NCBI GenBank assembly: GCA_963995505.1
Contig: OZ023184.1
Location: 9,316,308 to 9,380,307, forward strand
Direction: 5' to 3'
DNA: 64,000 nt
Source: Hypericum androsaemum
Lineage: Eukaryota; Streptophyta; Magnoliopsida; Malpighiales; Hypericaceae
The position numbers and the translations under genes are program-made. The notes beneath the pieces were generated by a model. That model was not told the DNA's origin and did not search any database. It saw only the letters and a list, made by a program, of their open reading frames with translations. Of the stretch, positions 1-13,577 are shown one piece after another (position 1 is the first letter of the stretch; every line of letters starts with the position of its first letter).

Positions 1-1903
1 GAATTTTATGCGGGTATCCTGGCAGATACTAAGAGGGTTATAGTTTGTGGGTTGGAATTTAATTTTGTGTGGTAGCTAAGAAAAGAGAGAAAATGATTTT
101 CAATTTTGAGTGCTCCTTTTCTTTTGGACCTAACAAAAACTTTATGAAATTGAGAGACTTTTTTTAATTGTGGAAGGAATCTCAAATTGGGCTTCTGAAT
201 TTGAAGAATCTATGGCTACGTTTTGATAGCGCCATTTGTGGACGTGGGTGCAAGCTGAAGCTTTATCAATGTAGGGCAGCTTTTGGTTTTGGACGGAAAG
301 AGGAGATGGAGATAGAGAGCTCTAGAGGAATCGGAAGATTGGGGCAAGGATGAAGTTTGGGAGAGATGTGCAGGGTGGTATAAATGAAAGAAGAGAAAGG
401 TCTTAGCTTGGAATAATGTTAATATAGAAACGGGATAAGGTGATGATGGTTGTTGATGATGAGTATGAAAATATTGGAGGTAACTGGTTATATTGGTTGA
501 CATGTATCACAATTATTGTCGTAAAGAATATAGGGAACGCCGATTTGTCTGGTCCCCGGATTAGATTATGTGCAACTTGAAATGAAAAGGTCCATTTTAG
601 GTTTAGATTTTAATTATATGGCTCTTCTATGCATTGGAGGTCAAAATAGCCGTCACTGTACTTGGATGCAATGCACTACTAATACCTATTTGGTGTCATC
701 TTGGGAAATTGCCCCCTAATGGTCACTGTACACACATGATTCATCATGAACTCTCTGTAGTTTGAATTTTTTGGCTTATGATATTCGATCTATTGGTTTA
801 CTAATCTAAATTTTGAGTTATATTTCCAATAATTACGAACTCGAGATCTGATTAAATTAGAACAAATTTCTCGCCATATAAAAAATGTAAGTATTAGTTG
901 GTTTGTGTAATTTTAGTTATAATGTGCATATTATTCTCACTTGTTGACAGAATTTGAGGTACGTGTCCAGAGTTTGGGCTGATTGGTCTTATTTGAAAAC
1001 CTTTTCTAATATTATCAATGATGATAGAGTATCTATAATTGTTTATTTTCAGAGTTAGATTCCTTTCAGATGTTATATAGTAGGGTTCATAGATCTAATA
1101 ATGGTCTATTGCGAAAGATGAGATGAGATACACTAATAACGTAGAATACGTGCGGGTTAATTATTTGCCTAAGAGGATCAGTTAAACGAAAATAATCAAA
1201 TATTCCAGGATCAGTTTCTATATTATTGGAAAGCAAGCAGTTCAACCTCTTTTCTTTTCCACCTCTCTAAAGAACAAAAAATAAGAAGTTATATACTCTT
1301 TCCCTTAAGTTATACCTGGGCAGAAGAGGTCCAAAGTTTTGTCTACTGTAATTATAACAAAACGTGCAAGATTGCATAGCTCCAGAATGGTGAAATAAGA
1401 TAACAACTTTACTTATCCGGCCTATGGTCATACAATACCCGAATACCGACCAAAAAATATAACAAGCACACTTCTCGTACCATTTCTGAGAGAAGAAATT
1501 CTTCTTCTCTTGCCTTCAGTAACGACGATTGTCAGCTGCTAGCTATTGTATTTCAGAAGGTAGCCCACCATGGCTTTGAAGTTCAATCGCCCTCAAGAAA
1601 AACAGTCTTCCAAATTTAACTACATCAGACTGAAATCATCAACATCAATCTCATTCTATCTATACCTCCTCTCCTCGCCTACAAGGTTCACACCTGACGA
1701 CAGAATCTGAGTAAAAAAAGATATATGACGATCCTACACATAATAAGCTTAAGCTAGGCTGCTAAAGTAACAGCTACTAAGATTAAGAAACTAGGAAGGA
1801 TCAGTAGAATGTATACACAACCGAACACGTTCAAAAAGAACCCCAACCAAGGAGAGTCGAAGTACTTGAGAAATGACACGCAAAACACTGGCACAACGCG
1901 TCA
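1..1903. other. No coding gene recognised; 3' flank of the nucleotidyltransferase gene
   Basis: AT-rich sequence without a coding region I can support. The part nearest 1903, down to roughly 1500, is the likely 3' untranslated region of the minus-strand gene that follows; this is inferred from position only. Short open frames near 168-503 have no recognisable domain and overlap on opposite strands. Confidence 0.5.
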
Positions 1904-4900
1904 TCAGGACTTACTACTCTTGACATTATAAGGGGCCGATCCCTTGCCATTGGGGTCAGCTAATGGCGGAAAATCATCTTCATCTTTCAATTGGTATGAC
2001 TGGGCATCAATTCTACAAAGTCAATCCACGGACACAAACTCAATAATTGCTAAGGTCTATGGTGGCTTCGTTAACAAGTTGAAGAAGCAGTTGAATTAAT
2101 ACATACCTCTCTTGCTCCTCGAGTGAGATATCTTTAGGCCTGTGTGTTCCCCATGTAAGGGTGCTTGTACTGGTACTTTGAACTGGTACAGATCCTTGGT
2201 TCAACTGCCTACAAGTTTCTACTGAGACTGGCCCTGATGGTAGATGCCCAACTCCGCCAAATTCCACGACCCTCTCCGGCAGATGCAAAGTACCATTCAC
2301 ATGGGTATACGACTTGGACTCAAGAGAACTGGGTTGGCGAAGATCAGGAGAACTAGATTTCCCCCCATTCCTGTGATTGGGAACCTGTGGTTGCGACTGC
2401 TCACGACTGTTTCTTTCAGGTAAACTTGTCTCCTGTGAAGTGTTTGTTTGGCCATTACTGCGAGGAGACCTCACTGATGGTTGCTGCCGGCCTCTTGTTG
2501 TCAAGACCCTATCCCTATGGCTATAATGGCTCTGCATGAAATTGATCCGTAAAAATCGCAATGAGATGAAAACCTGGAACTTGAACAAGACAGAAAAAGC
2601 AAAAACAAGTTGGGCAGTGGCAGATCATTAGACCCAAAATTTTAATGGTCAGGGATGAGTACCATGTTTGGGAAGTATGTCCCAGTGCCCCGTGGTTTTG
2701 GCATCTCTTCCATAATCAAAGCTGCACCGGGTATTAAAGATGGGTTAAGATATGTCATAGCAGGCCTAGGGACATCCGCCAAGGAAAAAGCATTCTGTCT
2801 ATAGTCAAACTTGGCTGATTGTCTGGTTAAGTGCCAAGAGCCTGGGTTTTGTAATTGAGAAACAAATGCTGGAGGCATGGAAGAGACGGGTGAGTTTAAA
2901 GCAAACTCGTACAAACACCGGCCGCTATGTAAATTACTCATTTGACAGTCGTAGTCCCCATTAAGGTCCGCCAGGTAATTGGAAGCTTTGGGGCTTCCAG
3001 CTATGCTTGCTACAGCCTGATCGCAAGAACATCCCTGGGAAAAGTCTTCAGAGACCTGGGCTACTGAATTGGAGTGATTTGATCTAACAGGAAACTCTTG
3101 ATCAGTGTGCAACCTGGCATCGAGATCAGTACAAACTGCACGAGTCATCTCTTCACCTGGTACTGGTAAAACTGCAGAAGATAATCCCTTCTCATGTATA
3201 CCAGAACCTTCCAGCTGGTTCTGTTCCGAATTTCCATTTCCCATCTCCCCATTCCCTACATGGGGTGCATGGTATGCTTTCTTAACAGGGGTTTTACTCG
3301 GACTGAAGCTGGATGGACAGAATTTCAGGACATCATTTGAGATCGAAAGACCTTGGATTCTAGAGGTTGCCAGGTCTGTAGCATCACCATTTAGACGATT
3401 TTCAGAAACCGCTGTCCAACTTGTAGAATTTGGTTCTTCATTAGCCATTTCACTAGAACTCATCCCATTCCCTGTCTGCCAAGAGGTATAATCAGCATGT
3501 TCTTCAATTACACCACTAAAGTCTGCAGATTCTGGTGCTATGTGATCTTCAAGATTTGACTCTCTGCTGGAAAAGGAAAAAGATGTACCAAACCCATACG
3601 TTCCATCAATTGGGACAGGATCTTGCACGTCAGGCCTCTGTCCTCTCCCATGCCTATCCAAAGTGTTTGAAAAGAAATTTTGGAGCTCACTAGCAACATC
3701 TCCCTCTGGCAGGGACATAATCAGCCCAAGCTTTCGGGCCCCATATGTGAAAGCACTTTTTATTCGGAAGAAATTCCCTGAAAAAAGTAGAGGCTAATCA
3801 ATAACTATCCACACTCTCTTTATCTGTCTCTTCAATGATTAAAAAGATATGTGAATGGCAATCAACTAATTCCTTACTATGATGGTTCAAGACATTAATT
3901 GTCCTCGACATATCAATAAAGCATCGATTAAATGTCATGACATCAAACTATAAGAGTTAGATGCAATATGATATTAAATAAAGCAAACCTTCTTTCATCA
4001 AGTTGGTTAGGTATCGATCCAATAAAATAAGTTTCGCCTACCACTCGGACATCAATGAATTGAAAGATTTCCGTTCCATTTTCCATTCATTTGTCAACAC
4101 AGATGTACTGAAATGGTTGAAAAATATAGCCAACTAGATCAAACAAATATTCCGGCTTGAACACATTAGAACTTCAGGATAAACATAGAAGTCAAAGTGA
4201 TTTTTCTTTACATGGGAGGCACATTTTTTTCCTTTCGTTACCAGTTACTCGAAAGGAACATCTTTCAAGATGCTGCAAAAGAAGTTTGTAACATTTCACA
4301 AGATAATATATTTAAACAAGATGGAAGGAAAACTGGGATGAAACAATAGGCAAGGAACCCTTCAGGCCTCAGTCAGTTCTTGCACACCAGCAAGTAAAAG
4401 AAAAAAGGACAATGGACCTGGGAGAAGGTAGGGCTACCTTTGCTCACACTTCGACCAAGGTTGTTATTCTTCCTAAGGGGATCAACTATATTAAGATGCT
4501 TCGGGAGGAAAACTCGTGAATTTGCCTCGAATCCCCTAGCAGGGACTGAGAATGTTTGCACACATTCCTTGAAAAAATCATCACCAAACAGCATATCACA
4601 TCCACCAATTTCAGGTCTTCCTACTGCAGAAGGGAGAAACAAACAGGGGACTGATTGGGTTAAAGAGATCGCACAGTATCTCAAGAGTAAAACTTACGAG
4701 CAATTTGGCATTTACTCACCATCAAATTCTGGCAGGGAGGATATTCGTACAGGGCCATTCAAACTAATACAGTAGGTGTCCCAATCAAATTTGCTAAAAT
4801 ATTCCAGAAACTTGTATAAAACCTACAAATAAGCAACCAATGCATTAAGTTTATTCATACAGATGGATATACAGAAAGAAGTATGAAGACTTACGGCTAA

Positions 4901-7175
4901 AGGACCATTTAAGGATGAATGGAAGAGATTAAAGATATAAAGAACTAGAGTCTCCAAAGCATAGGTAGATATCAGGCTGTGATGAGCACCAAGAATGCGA
5001 CTTTCATAGTAGCACCATGCTTTAATCAATACAACGCTGCGCTTGAAAAGATGGTCTTTCCCAATCAAGCGAGCAACCTGGGGAGACAAAAGAACTGGAA
5101 ACATCAATTCTTACCCTCACTTTCGTAATAAACAAACTAGCATTAATAATATCCAAAAATATTTGGACTCTTGGCTACAGTTCGCTTAAATGAGAAACTA
5201 ATTAGTTGCAAGACAAACAGAAAGTGGCGTCTTGTCTGCCTGCTCAAGGATGGCAGGGAGTTATCTCTGCTAAGCAAGTTGCAGCAAATTTTGGAAGGTT
5301 CCTCGACATGCAAAAAGTATATATCAACCCAAAAAGTCACTACATAAAATACCAACTTTCACCAAAAAAAACATAAGATACGACCACCATATACAATTGC
5401 ACCACAATCAACAAAAACTGAAACAAAAGGCAACTTCAAGTCATATACTAAACTGGACTGTTGAAACTCGAACATGAAGATACCTTCTCAAGAAAGCATA
5501 ATGTGGAAAGCCCTCCTAACTGGTTAAAGGAGATATCAACAACGATGTTCTGGATGAGACATTTGACAAGCTTAACCTGCATTAATAGGACCTGAAAGCT
5601 CAACCCCGGTAATGCAGAGAGTACCCAGATTTCACATTGATCTTAAAGAGAATGATGCATAAGGAGATGAATATCAAGCCCGGGGACAGAATACAGATGC
5701 ATGGATTTGTATGACCAGGCCACTTAAGTTATGAGACAATTAAACAAACCACTAGATCTCAGATGATTGACAACTATGATGCCGAAGATTAATTGACTTG
5801 ATTGGAGAAAGTATAACAAGCCGCAGAACCAATAAATTTAAGCCATTTCGAAGTGAGCCGTGGATTAAAGAGCAGCACATGCATGTTAGAAAACAAGAAT
5901 ATTTATCAAACTACTAGATGACAATTGGCCAATCTAACAAATTAAACAGAAAAAAAGTTTGTGCAACTCTGGGAACCAACTCTGCAGGAGATTTGAGAGC
6001 CAAATTTTAAATACTATGTTGACGATTGCCCTTCTTAATAGATTGAATCAGCAGACAAGATAGTGTTAAGATTTTGCAAATGCAATCACCCATCAACCAA
6101 CAACTTTGGGCTTTATAAAAATTAAGATGCACATAAAACCTTGTTCAGACTCAAGCAAAGAACTTCAACTGGGCAAAGTTTACTGCGAGGTACCTCTGCC
6201 CGTATTAACTTCACATCCTTCACAACAAATTCAGCTTCACGGTTCCGGTCTTCCCTTTCGAGGACAGCACACACCTCACTGGCAAGTGCCTCCTCTCCAA
6301 TATTTAAACAACTAACAGCAGTCAAGTCAATATCACCGTCGGGAAGATATGTCTTCAATGGAACTGATCCAAATGGAAACACCTGCAACGCATAACAGTT
6401 ATAGTTGCTGTTAGTTTTACCTAAAACGGTTTCAAAAGAAGAACATGTGGCTCTCTCCATAGAGCTTAATTACAGAAAGCACAGTCATTTTGCTTCTCAA
6501 CATGAAGGATGAGGTGATGTTTAAGGTGCTCAGATAATCATAAATTTGTCTGTGCATGGCCAAAGGCACAATTAAACAGAGAAACTGAGAGAACAATCGC
6601 ATTAGCACTCTGCAAGAAACGCCTAAAAAGGAAGAGAGGATGCCAGTCGATGACATTGCAGCATCAAGTCACCACTGAAACAAAATAACAGCCCCGTTCA
6701 AGTATGCAATCCCCACGGTATAATACCGATGCATGACACTGAAACAATCGCTAAAGTGGGTCTGCCGGTGAAAGTAACTCGGTCGCAAGTTAAATCAGTC
6801 GAAATTAGCTCCACGGAAGCATCAACTAACTAATATTAATCACACTAAAAAGCATCTCCAAGTTTCGCGACTAACATCGTCCCTTAGATGCAACAAACCG
6901 ATAGAGATTCTCTCTTAGCAAATAAAAAAAAAAGAAAGGAAATAACATTAACAGGGAGAATTGACCTGGCAACAAGTGGAGCTCCTAATCAGCCGCTGAA
7001 CATAATCGACAACGGCTCTCCTCCTCTCCTCGGATACCGCGGTGGCCTGCACTCTCTCGATGATCTCCCGCGTCGCCGCCTCCGCTATTCTCCAACACTT
7101 CTCCTCAATCGCCGCCGCGCCGTTCGCCTGCACGGCGCCGTTTGGCTCGGGCGACCAGCCTCGAACGTCGCCCAT
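1904..7175 (-). CDS. PAP/OAS1-type nucleotidyltransferase, nine exons, 870 aa
   Basis: Spliced gene; exons on the minus strand: 7175-6966, 6382-6194, 5576-5484, 5077-4895, 4822-4720, 4623-4438, 3777-2663, 2531-2107, 2012-1904. All borders are GT-AG, phases agree, and the sum is 2613 bases (870 residues plus stop). Seen: exon 2 opens with the nucleotidyltransferase signature FPFGS...DGDIDLT (the G-S helix turn and the two metal-binding Asp); exon 3 carries a likely third catalytic Asp in VVDISFN. Exons 4-6 match the PAP/OAS1 substrate-binding domain (KAWCYYESRILG, KHLNIVDPL.NNNLGRSV). Exon 7 starts with RIKSAFTYGARKLG and then becomes long, polar and low in complexity; the C-terminus has the short conserved stretch YQLKDEDDFPPLA. 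Known of the family: plant members resemble non-canonical poly(A)/terminal nucleotidyltransferases, with mostly uncharacterised substrates. The fold is secure; the substrate is unknown. Confidence 0.9.
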
Positions 7176-8012
7176 TTTCGAGTATTTATAAATTACTACA
7201 ATAAATTAATAAAAAGAAAAAAAAAAGAGGAGCCGATCGCGGAAGCAGGAATTTGTTGCCCCAAAGCGACGGTTTCTTTTCCCGCCGTTGAAAGATTTAA
7301 TAGATAAGGGAGGGGGCAATCCGGCGTCGTTATTCCTTTTCCTTTTACTTTTTTCTTCAATCTGATCGGGGGGAGAGAGAAATCAGGAGGCGGAAGATAA
7401 ATTGGAACCCATATGCTTCTCGCTAGGGGAAAAAGATGATCAAGGAGGGAGGGTTTGGTGGACGCAAAAACGACAGGGCGCTATAACGCGAAACGACAGT
7501 GAAATGATATATTTCGGGGACTTGTGTGTAGGCTTTGTTGAAGTCCGTCGCGATTTTCCGCGTGTGGGGAACTGGTGTGGGATCTGCCTTTTTCGGTTTG
7601 CAGATTGTTTGTTACTTCCCATTTTGGAATTTCCTTTTTTTCCATGGTAAAATGTACCCTTTTTTATTTTAATGAAACTTTATAATTTTACCGCTAACTT
7701 TAAATAATAAGGATCCCGTTATTCACAATTCAGATTTTATTTGTTCAAAGGTTGATGAGGTGAATTTATGTGAACGGGCCCGGATTTGATCCGGGAAACA
7801 CTTTCGTGTTCAGTCCGAAATCAGGGGTAAAATAGTCCAAAAAAGGTAACAAGGACGCGTCAGAGAAAAAAAGTAAAGCTAACATGTGACATCCGCGTGG
7901 AAATGGCGGGGGTATAACCCCACGCTGGGAAAGAGTTCCTTATGATTTTTTTATATTATTAAATTAATTAATTAATATTTTATTATTATATTTTTAAATA
8001 TTATTGTAATCG
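7176..8012. promoter_or_regulatory. 5' flank of the nucleotidyltransferase gene
   Basis: Upstream side of the minus-strand gene starting at 7175. It holds purine- and A-rich stretches and no other gene I recognise. Promoter function is inferred from position; I could not fix a TATA box or a transcription start. Confidence 0.35.
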
Positions 8013-8291
8013 GGTATGTCATTTAGTCATAATCGGGCATGTCATTTTATCGTAATCGACATGCCATTTCATAGTAAATGGGTATGCCATTTTATCGTAA
8101 CTCGGCATACCATTTCATAGTAATCGAGTGTGCCTTTTGGTCATAACCGGTCTGCATAATTCGGCATGCCATTTGACATAACCGGGCATGCTATTTGACA
8201 TAGCCGTGGATGCCATTTAGACATAAGCGGGTCTACCATTTAAACATAACTGGACATGCCATTAGACATAACCAAGCATGCCATTTTAGAA
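8013..8291. repeat. Degenerate minisatellite, unit about 22 bp, about 12 copies
   Basis: Repeated variants of ATGCCATTTNNNCATAACCGG run through the interval; units vary by substitution and by small indels. The repeat directly abuts a longer 177-bp tandem repeat. The one open frame across it (8210-8434) is not a gene. Confidence 0.8.
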
Positions 8292-8834
8292 TAACCTTCC
8301 AGCCGCTTGGTACTCGATCGACTATTAACTTCAAACAAATTTTGGACATCCTTACACTCCAAATTGGGAGAAATCATAAACTTCAAAGTTATAGATTTAT
8401 GTCTCACTTCGCACTACAATTTGAATCACCTTAATCGGACTCCACAATAAGAAGTTGTTGCTCCCCAACCGAAATTGGTCGATCGTAACTCGACTGATAC
8501 TTAACTTCAAAAGTATTTTGGACATTCTTACGCTCCGAATTTGGAGAAGTTACAAACTTTAAAGTTGTAGATTTACATCTCAGATTCGCAGAACAACTTG
8601 AATTACCTCAATCAGACTCCGAAAAAAGAAGTTCTGGCCTCCCAACCGAAATTTGTCAACCGCAACTTGGTCGACTCTTGACTTCAATCATATATTTGAC
8701 ATCTTTACACTCTGAATTTGAAGAAGTTATAAACTACAAAGTTGTAGATATATGTCTCTACTTCACACAACAACTTGAATAACCTCAATCGAACTCTGGA
8801 CTAAGAAGTTGTTATTGCCCAACCGAAACATGTC
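8292..8834. repeat. Three tandem 177-bp units plus the start of a fourth
   Basis: The marker CCGAAA recurs at 8469, 8646 and 8823, exactly 177 bases apart; the earlier unit starts near 8292. Each unit holds the same ordered blocks: CTTCAA, TTGGACAT, TTACACTCC, GGAGAA, AAAGTTGTAGATT, ACAACTTGAATTACCTCAAT and AGAAGTTGTT. Units differ by tens of substitutions, so this is an old array. No open frame is conserved between units. Confidence 0.85.
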
Positions 8835-9816
8835 GACCGCTTCTCACCGTCTCTCCTTCTTCACAATCGGACTCTGGCCTGCTCCTCGTCGGCGTCGAAG
8901 CGGTGGTCGACATCGGGCTTGTGGCAACATCGTCGATGTCAGATCTGGAACCATAAATTTTAATTAGGGTTGGGACTTGGGAGAGAGATAAATGAGGCAG
9001 TAATAAAGAGAGGAAAAAGCAAGAACTAAAATATGACAAGGAGGAGAGAAAAAGAAAAAAAAGAAGAGAATAGGTAAAAGACGAAAATATTTCTAATAAA
9101 TTACAACTATTAAATATTTGACATACGCATAACCATCAAGATTAATAGATAAGAATAAATCCTGTTTAGTACGGGGCCACCTATTATTGTCGGTTCCGAA
9201 TCTGCTACCTATGCGAACTGACTTCCATTTGATAATTACTCCAGGTGTGACCCGACCCATTTTTATTAGACTACTCGGACATTGATTAATAAATTGATCG
9301 TTTTTAGTCTGTTGGATTATAGACAAAAAAAACTATTTTTATCCAATTATAAGTTATAACATAGCTATATCTTTTATGATTTTTTTATAAATAAAATTTT
9401 TTCGTGACCAGAATTTAAATAATATCTCTTGTGATCCCATAATTCTTTTATAACAATAAACTAAGTACACTAATTTAAGTTCCAAACATTTGTACAGCCG
9501 AGTTAATTTTCTTTTTTTTTGAGGGGTAAAGTTAGGTTTTTTTGTTTTTGTTTTTTGAGAAGGATAGAGTTAGTTTATTCGGTGCTTTAATAATCCAGAA
9601 GTACGAGGTGCAAAATAAATGGGGTTTTGAATCCCCGCCCCAACGGGCTTGCTTAAATAAATGGGCCGGTAGAAGAGCAAGCCCGTTTCCCTAATCGGAA
9701 AAGCCTAAAACAGAAGAATCAGCGGGGAGGAGGGAGAAAGGAGAAGAATTATCGAGAGAGAGAGAGAGAGAGTGTGTGTTTTTGTGAAAAGGAAGGAAGC
9801 AAGTGGAAGTAGAAGG
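8835..9816. other. Intergenic; 5' flank of the membrane-protein gene, with a GA microsatellite
   Basis: No coding region seen. A GA dinucleotide run (9754-9771) lies about 45 bases before the ATG at 9817, inside the probable 5' untranslated region. The poly-T and AT-rich parts near 9350-9570 contain nothing I recognise. Confidence 0.5.
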
Positions 9817-12003
9817 ATGAGGAGCTGGACGCTGTCGTTTTGGGTGGCTGCGACGCTGTCGTTTTGGGTGGCGGCGATCTCATCAGCCTACAGGCCAGGA
9901 GACATAGTCCCTATGAGCAAGATGGGCCAATACCACTCGGTTCCTCCTCTTTCCCCCGCCCCCCCTTCCTTCCTTCCTTAAATTTATATCACCGAGATCG
10001 ATGAGATTAATAGAGAATTGACGGTTACTTCGTTTGGAAACCCGCAGTCGAGGACCGTGTGGCGGGACGTGATCGGGAAACACTGCCCGATATTCGGGGT
10101 TAATAGGGAGGTGATTTTGGAACTTTTGGTGTCCGATTTTTGTTCATTTTAGGGTTTGCTCTATCGGATTTTCGATTCCTTAGCGTTGTTGCGGTCGCGT
10201 TTCCAGGTGCTGATTCCAGTGGAGAAGCCGACGGGGTTCACCGGTGCTGATCCATACAAGATGTCAGTATTTTGGGTTATGTTTGTTTCATTGCCAAGTC
10301 TGAGATATTGTAGCATTTTATTGCTTCTGAGCTGGTCTTTGGAAATGTGTTAGTTAATATAAGATTCGGTCGGTTTTCCCTATGTGCAGATCCTTTCAAG
10401 TTGGGAAAGAGAAGTTCCTGGTGCCGTGGCTGTTTGTCATCAACCGTAAGAGTACCAAGGTCCCGATGATTGACGCCCATCTTGTAAGGGACTTCGTCCA
10501 TTTTCACTGCTATGTTTACAACTGAGTGGGAAGTATGCGGGTGGTGTTATGATTGGTGATGGTTATTCTGTTTTGGTTTACGTTGCAGAGATATTCGGGG
10601 AGCGATCTGCTTGGGGTCACCACCAAAGTTCTGGATATGCCTGACCAATGTACGTAGTGCCTTTCCAAGCTAATGTCTTTCCTCTCCTCTATGTCATCTG
10701 AATTCTCAAGTGAGAAATTTGTTCGGTGTTTGTTGCTCATTCTCTCCCTTTTATATTTGCTGAATTTTTCTACAAGAGGATAGATTGGCTGTCCTGAGAA
10801 AATTGTTTAGTTATGACACCCAGTGGGACACAACTTGGGACAAGCAATCCTTTCCCGTAAGTCACTGTGGAGCAGGCTAGCACCGTAGCACGTGCATTGT
10901 AATTCATTTCATGTTTATTGTCATGGATTATGTGCATGTTGCACCTGTCAAAGTAGGTCGTGAGTAGTAAGCACCTCATCTGAATTGCATATTGGTTGCA
11001 GTGAATTGTATCCTGTTCCCTCCTGCAAGTCTTAGTTCATAAAGTTCTTACCTTCCGTAGCCTTTTCTATTGATTTCTTTAGTTGATGCATGGCAATGCC
11101 ATCTATTATCCAACTTTAATCTGGATAATCTAAATTCTTTTTGGCTGAAGCTTTACTGTGAGTACATGGCATGATTTGTTAGTTCAGACATTGTGACCGG
11201 TTCATTCACCCCGAGTTTGTTATTGTTTAGAAAAAGATGACACAATAAAAATTGGATGAATTTCTTCTTGATGTATAAGCACATAACTATGCTAATATAG
11301 ATGCTTGAACACTCACTGTCTTCGTTCTTCATCAGTTCACAGTATGGTAACTCTGTGATGGTTTTCCATTTTGATCCTATGGGTTCTTTTATGTTTGGGC
11401 AGATGTTAAAATTCATCCAAATATTCATAAATTCTGGGAAGTTGATCACTGGCCAAAACATGTTCTTGTCAGATACACATGGTCAGTACTTTTCCTTTAT
11501 CTGATAAATGATGTTCATGGTCAAGTTTTACAGCTGGGGAACTTACTCTCTTGTGGAAGAGGGAAATAAGCATCAAGGTTAAGTAACTCGGTTGAGTCAT
11601 TTTCTTGGCATGTAACAGGGAGGAACAGTCTGAGATAGATGTAAATTCTGGATTTTATGTCCTGTTTGGATCAGGTAATTGCTTTCTACTTATTCATTGC
11701 CCCTTGTGAATCAAGCATGGCCTTTAGCAATGGCATGGCCATTCTTAACTTTATCTAATCATATACAGGCCTTCTGCTGTCGTTCATTCTTTCAATCTAC
11801 ATCTTGCAGTCCTCAAGGGACAAATTTGCTCGGTATGGTTACTCTTTGTTATTTGATTGCATGTAGTTTTGATCAGTTAGCCTTGCCTGCCTGAGGTAAC
11901 CTGATACCCCTTTTACTTGAAACCTGTTTTGTCCTTAAGGTTTGTGATGGAGGCAGTTGCTGATAGCAGCATACCTGGTGGAGGAGTTGCCAAGGTTGAA
12001 TAA
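9817..12003 (+). CDS. Conserved plant single-pass membrane protein, function unknown, nine exons, 219 aa
   Basis: Exons: 9817-9939, 10048-10110, 10207-10262, 10390-10483, 10589-10649, 11403-11481, 11619-11674, 11769-11832, 11940-12003. All introns are GT-AG, phases agree, and the 660 bases end in TAA. Residues 1-24 form a hydrophobic signal peptide ending near SSA; the mature chain starts AYRPGDIVPMSKMGQYHS. A lumenal segment follows (SRTVWRDVIGKHCPIF, KFLVPWLFVINRKS, YSGSDLLGV). A single membrane helix near residues 170-195 (FYVLFGSGLLLSFILSIYIL) precedes a short basic tail ending GGGVAKVE. This suggests type I topology in the secretory pathway. I recall close plant homologues annotated only as uncharacterised or transmembrane proteins; no enzyme motif is visible. 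The signal peptide contains an exact-looking internal duplication (see findings). An upstream in-frame extension to 9772 lacks ATG, so 9817 is the start. Confidence 0.85.
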
Positions 12004-13565
12004 GAAGATGCAAAAGTTGCTCGCTATGCGCAAATGCCAATTATTTCAGGCTCGGCCTGGATAGTTCGAACAAATGCTGATGATTTCAGACCTGGCTCAC
12101 AATGAAACTACTCCAAGTTTCTGCCCAGATTACATATAGGTCCAGGGGAACATGTATACATTGAAGGGACTGCTAGAAAACTCGAATGTGATCCTGACAA
12201 GCTGATGATTTTTTATACTGAAATATTGTAGGTGCAAGAGAAATTGACTGTTGAAGTAACTCACGTTTGCAGATCTGATCAAAATCGAATTGAAGGCTTT
12301 GGTATAGGCTTGTGATATGATTTGGATTTGGTTAAATTCATGATCACATGAGTTGAGAATCACTTTTTTTCCTGAAATAAGACCTGTTCAAAACATCTTA
12401 AATTTGCTGAGTGGGTAGGGTATAAAAGATGAATTCCTGGTTGCTGCGAAGGTGGTTTCTCTCAATTTTGGGCCCTCGTTGATGGTTCGAGATATCAGTT
12501 CATTAACTTCATTTCGGGCCCGCGGTTCCTCCATCTTCTTGTCCAAATTATGGCGAAGGGTAGAATTTTTTTTTTTGTTATTTAAGTAGGACTCACTATA
12601 AACTTCATGATGGAGTATTATATACAAGGCCCATTAACATTGACTAAACTAGCGGGGAGTTGTATGATCAAACTTACTATGATATTAAGTTAATATCTCC
12701 GTGTTTGATATCAAAATTATAAAATAACTCACAGGTGGAGTGTAATTTATTATATAAAACACCTATTATCATCTCGTAAACAATAGAATCAGATGATAAT
12801 TTTATATACTTTCACTTGAGGAAGGACTAAAGCGGCATCCCTCTCCTCAGAAGCTAAAGGAGCCAACAATTAGAATACATTTTGTTGAGATGCAAGTGGG
12901 CTTGGGGGATAGGCTGGTTACCATCATTAAGATTCCTGGTATACGACCAACAGAACAGAAAGTGAGGTATCACTAACACATGCCTTTCTGTAATAACTTT
13001 TCAAGTGCACTTTCAGTTTTTTGTGTACTGATTCTTGAACCAGTTTTTGTCATAATTCAGATAAGAACATAAGTTGAAGAGATCACCGAAAGTCATGTAA
13101 AAAGCTTAGGGGAACTAGATGTTAACTTTGATGGCCGCGCGGGAAGCTTTTCTTCTTCTTCTTTTTTCAGAAAATAATCAGTGGACCGACTAATCTAGGT
13201 TCGAACTAGTTCAAAAATTTTTTTGAAAAAATATATTGTAATTTCAATACTCAATTTAACATTGATGTATTTACGAGACTAAAACTTGAGCCGGTTGATA
13301 AGTGCCTTATGTTAGCTTTTCGTAGCTATAACCATGTGGGATGGATGAATCAGTGAAGTCGTGCAGGTAATATTTTTATTATCTTTTGGGAATAATGACT
13401 CGGCGAGGAAACATTATCCAAATAGGAAATTCCCGGCATGTACGGATGTATACAAAAAAAATTATCACGCCTAATGCTGTTTACTAATTATGATCGCCCT
13501 TTACATGGAAAACGGAGCTTAACTTAACTTTATAATGGCGGGATATATTGTTCAAGCGTGAGGGC
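12004..13565. other. 3' untranslated region of the membrane-protein gene, then intergenic
   Basis: The first few hundred bases are the likely 3' untranslated region. At 12850-12965 a frame without stops reads roughly LKEPTIRIHFVEM..GDRLVTIIKIPG, which could be a stray exon, but I recognise no family and see no partner exons. The rest shows no gene. Confidence 0.45.
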
Positions 13566-13577
13566 AACATTTATCGT

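Noticed and set aside
3105..3491. 128-codon plus-strand open frame
   Set aside because: Antisense to exon 7 of the nucleotidyltransferase gene, which is linked by consistent splice phases to the other exons.
12850..12965. Possible stray exon reading LKEPTIRIHFVEM and GDRLVTIIKIPG
   Set aside because: No family recognised, no start or partner exons, and the open stretch is short enough to be chance.
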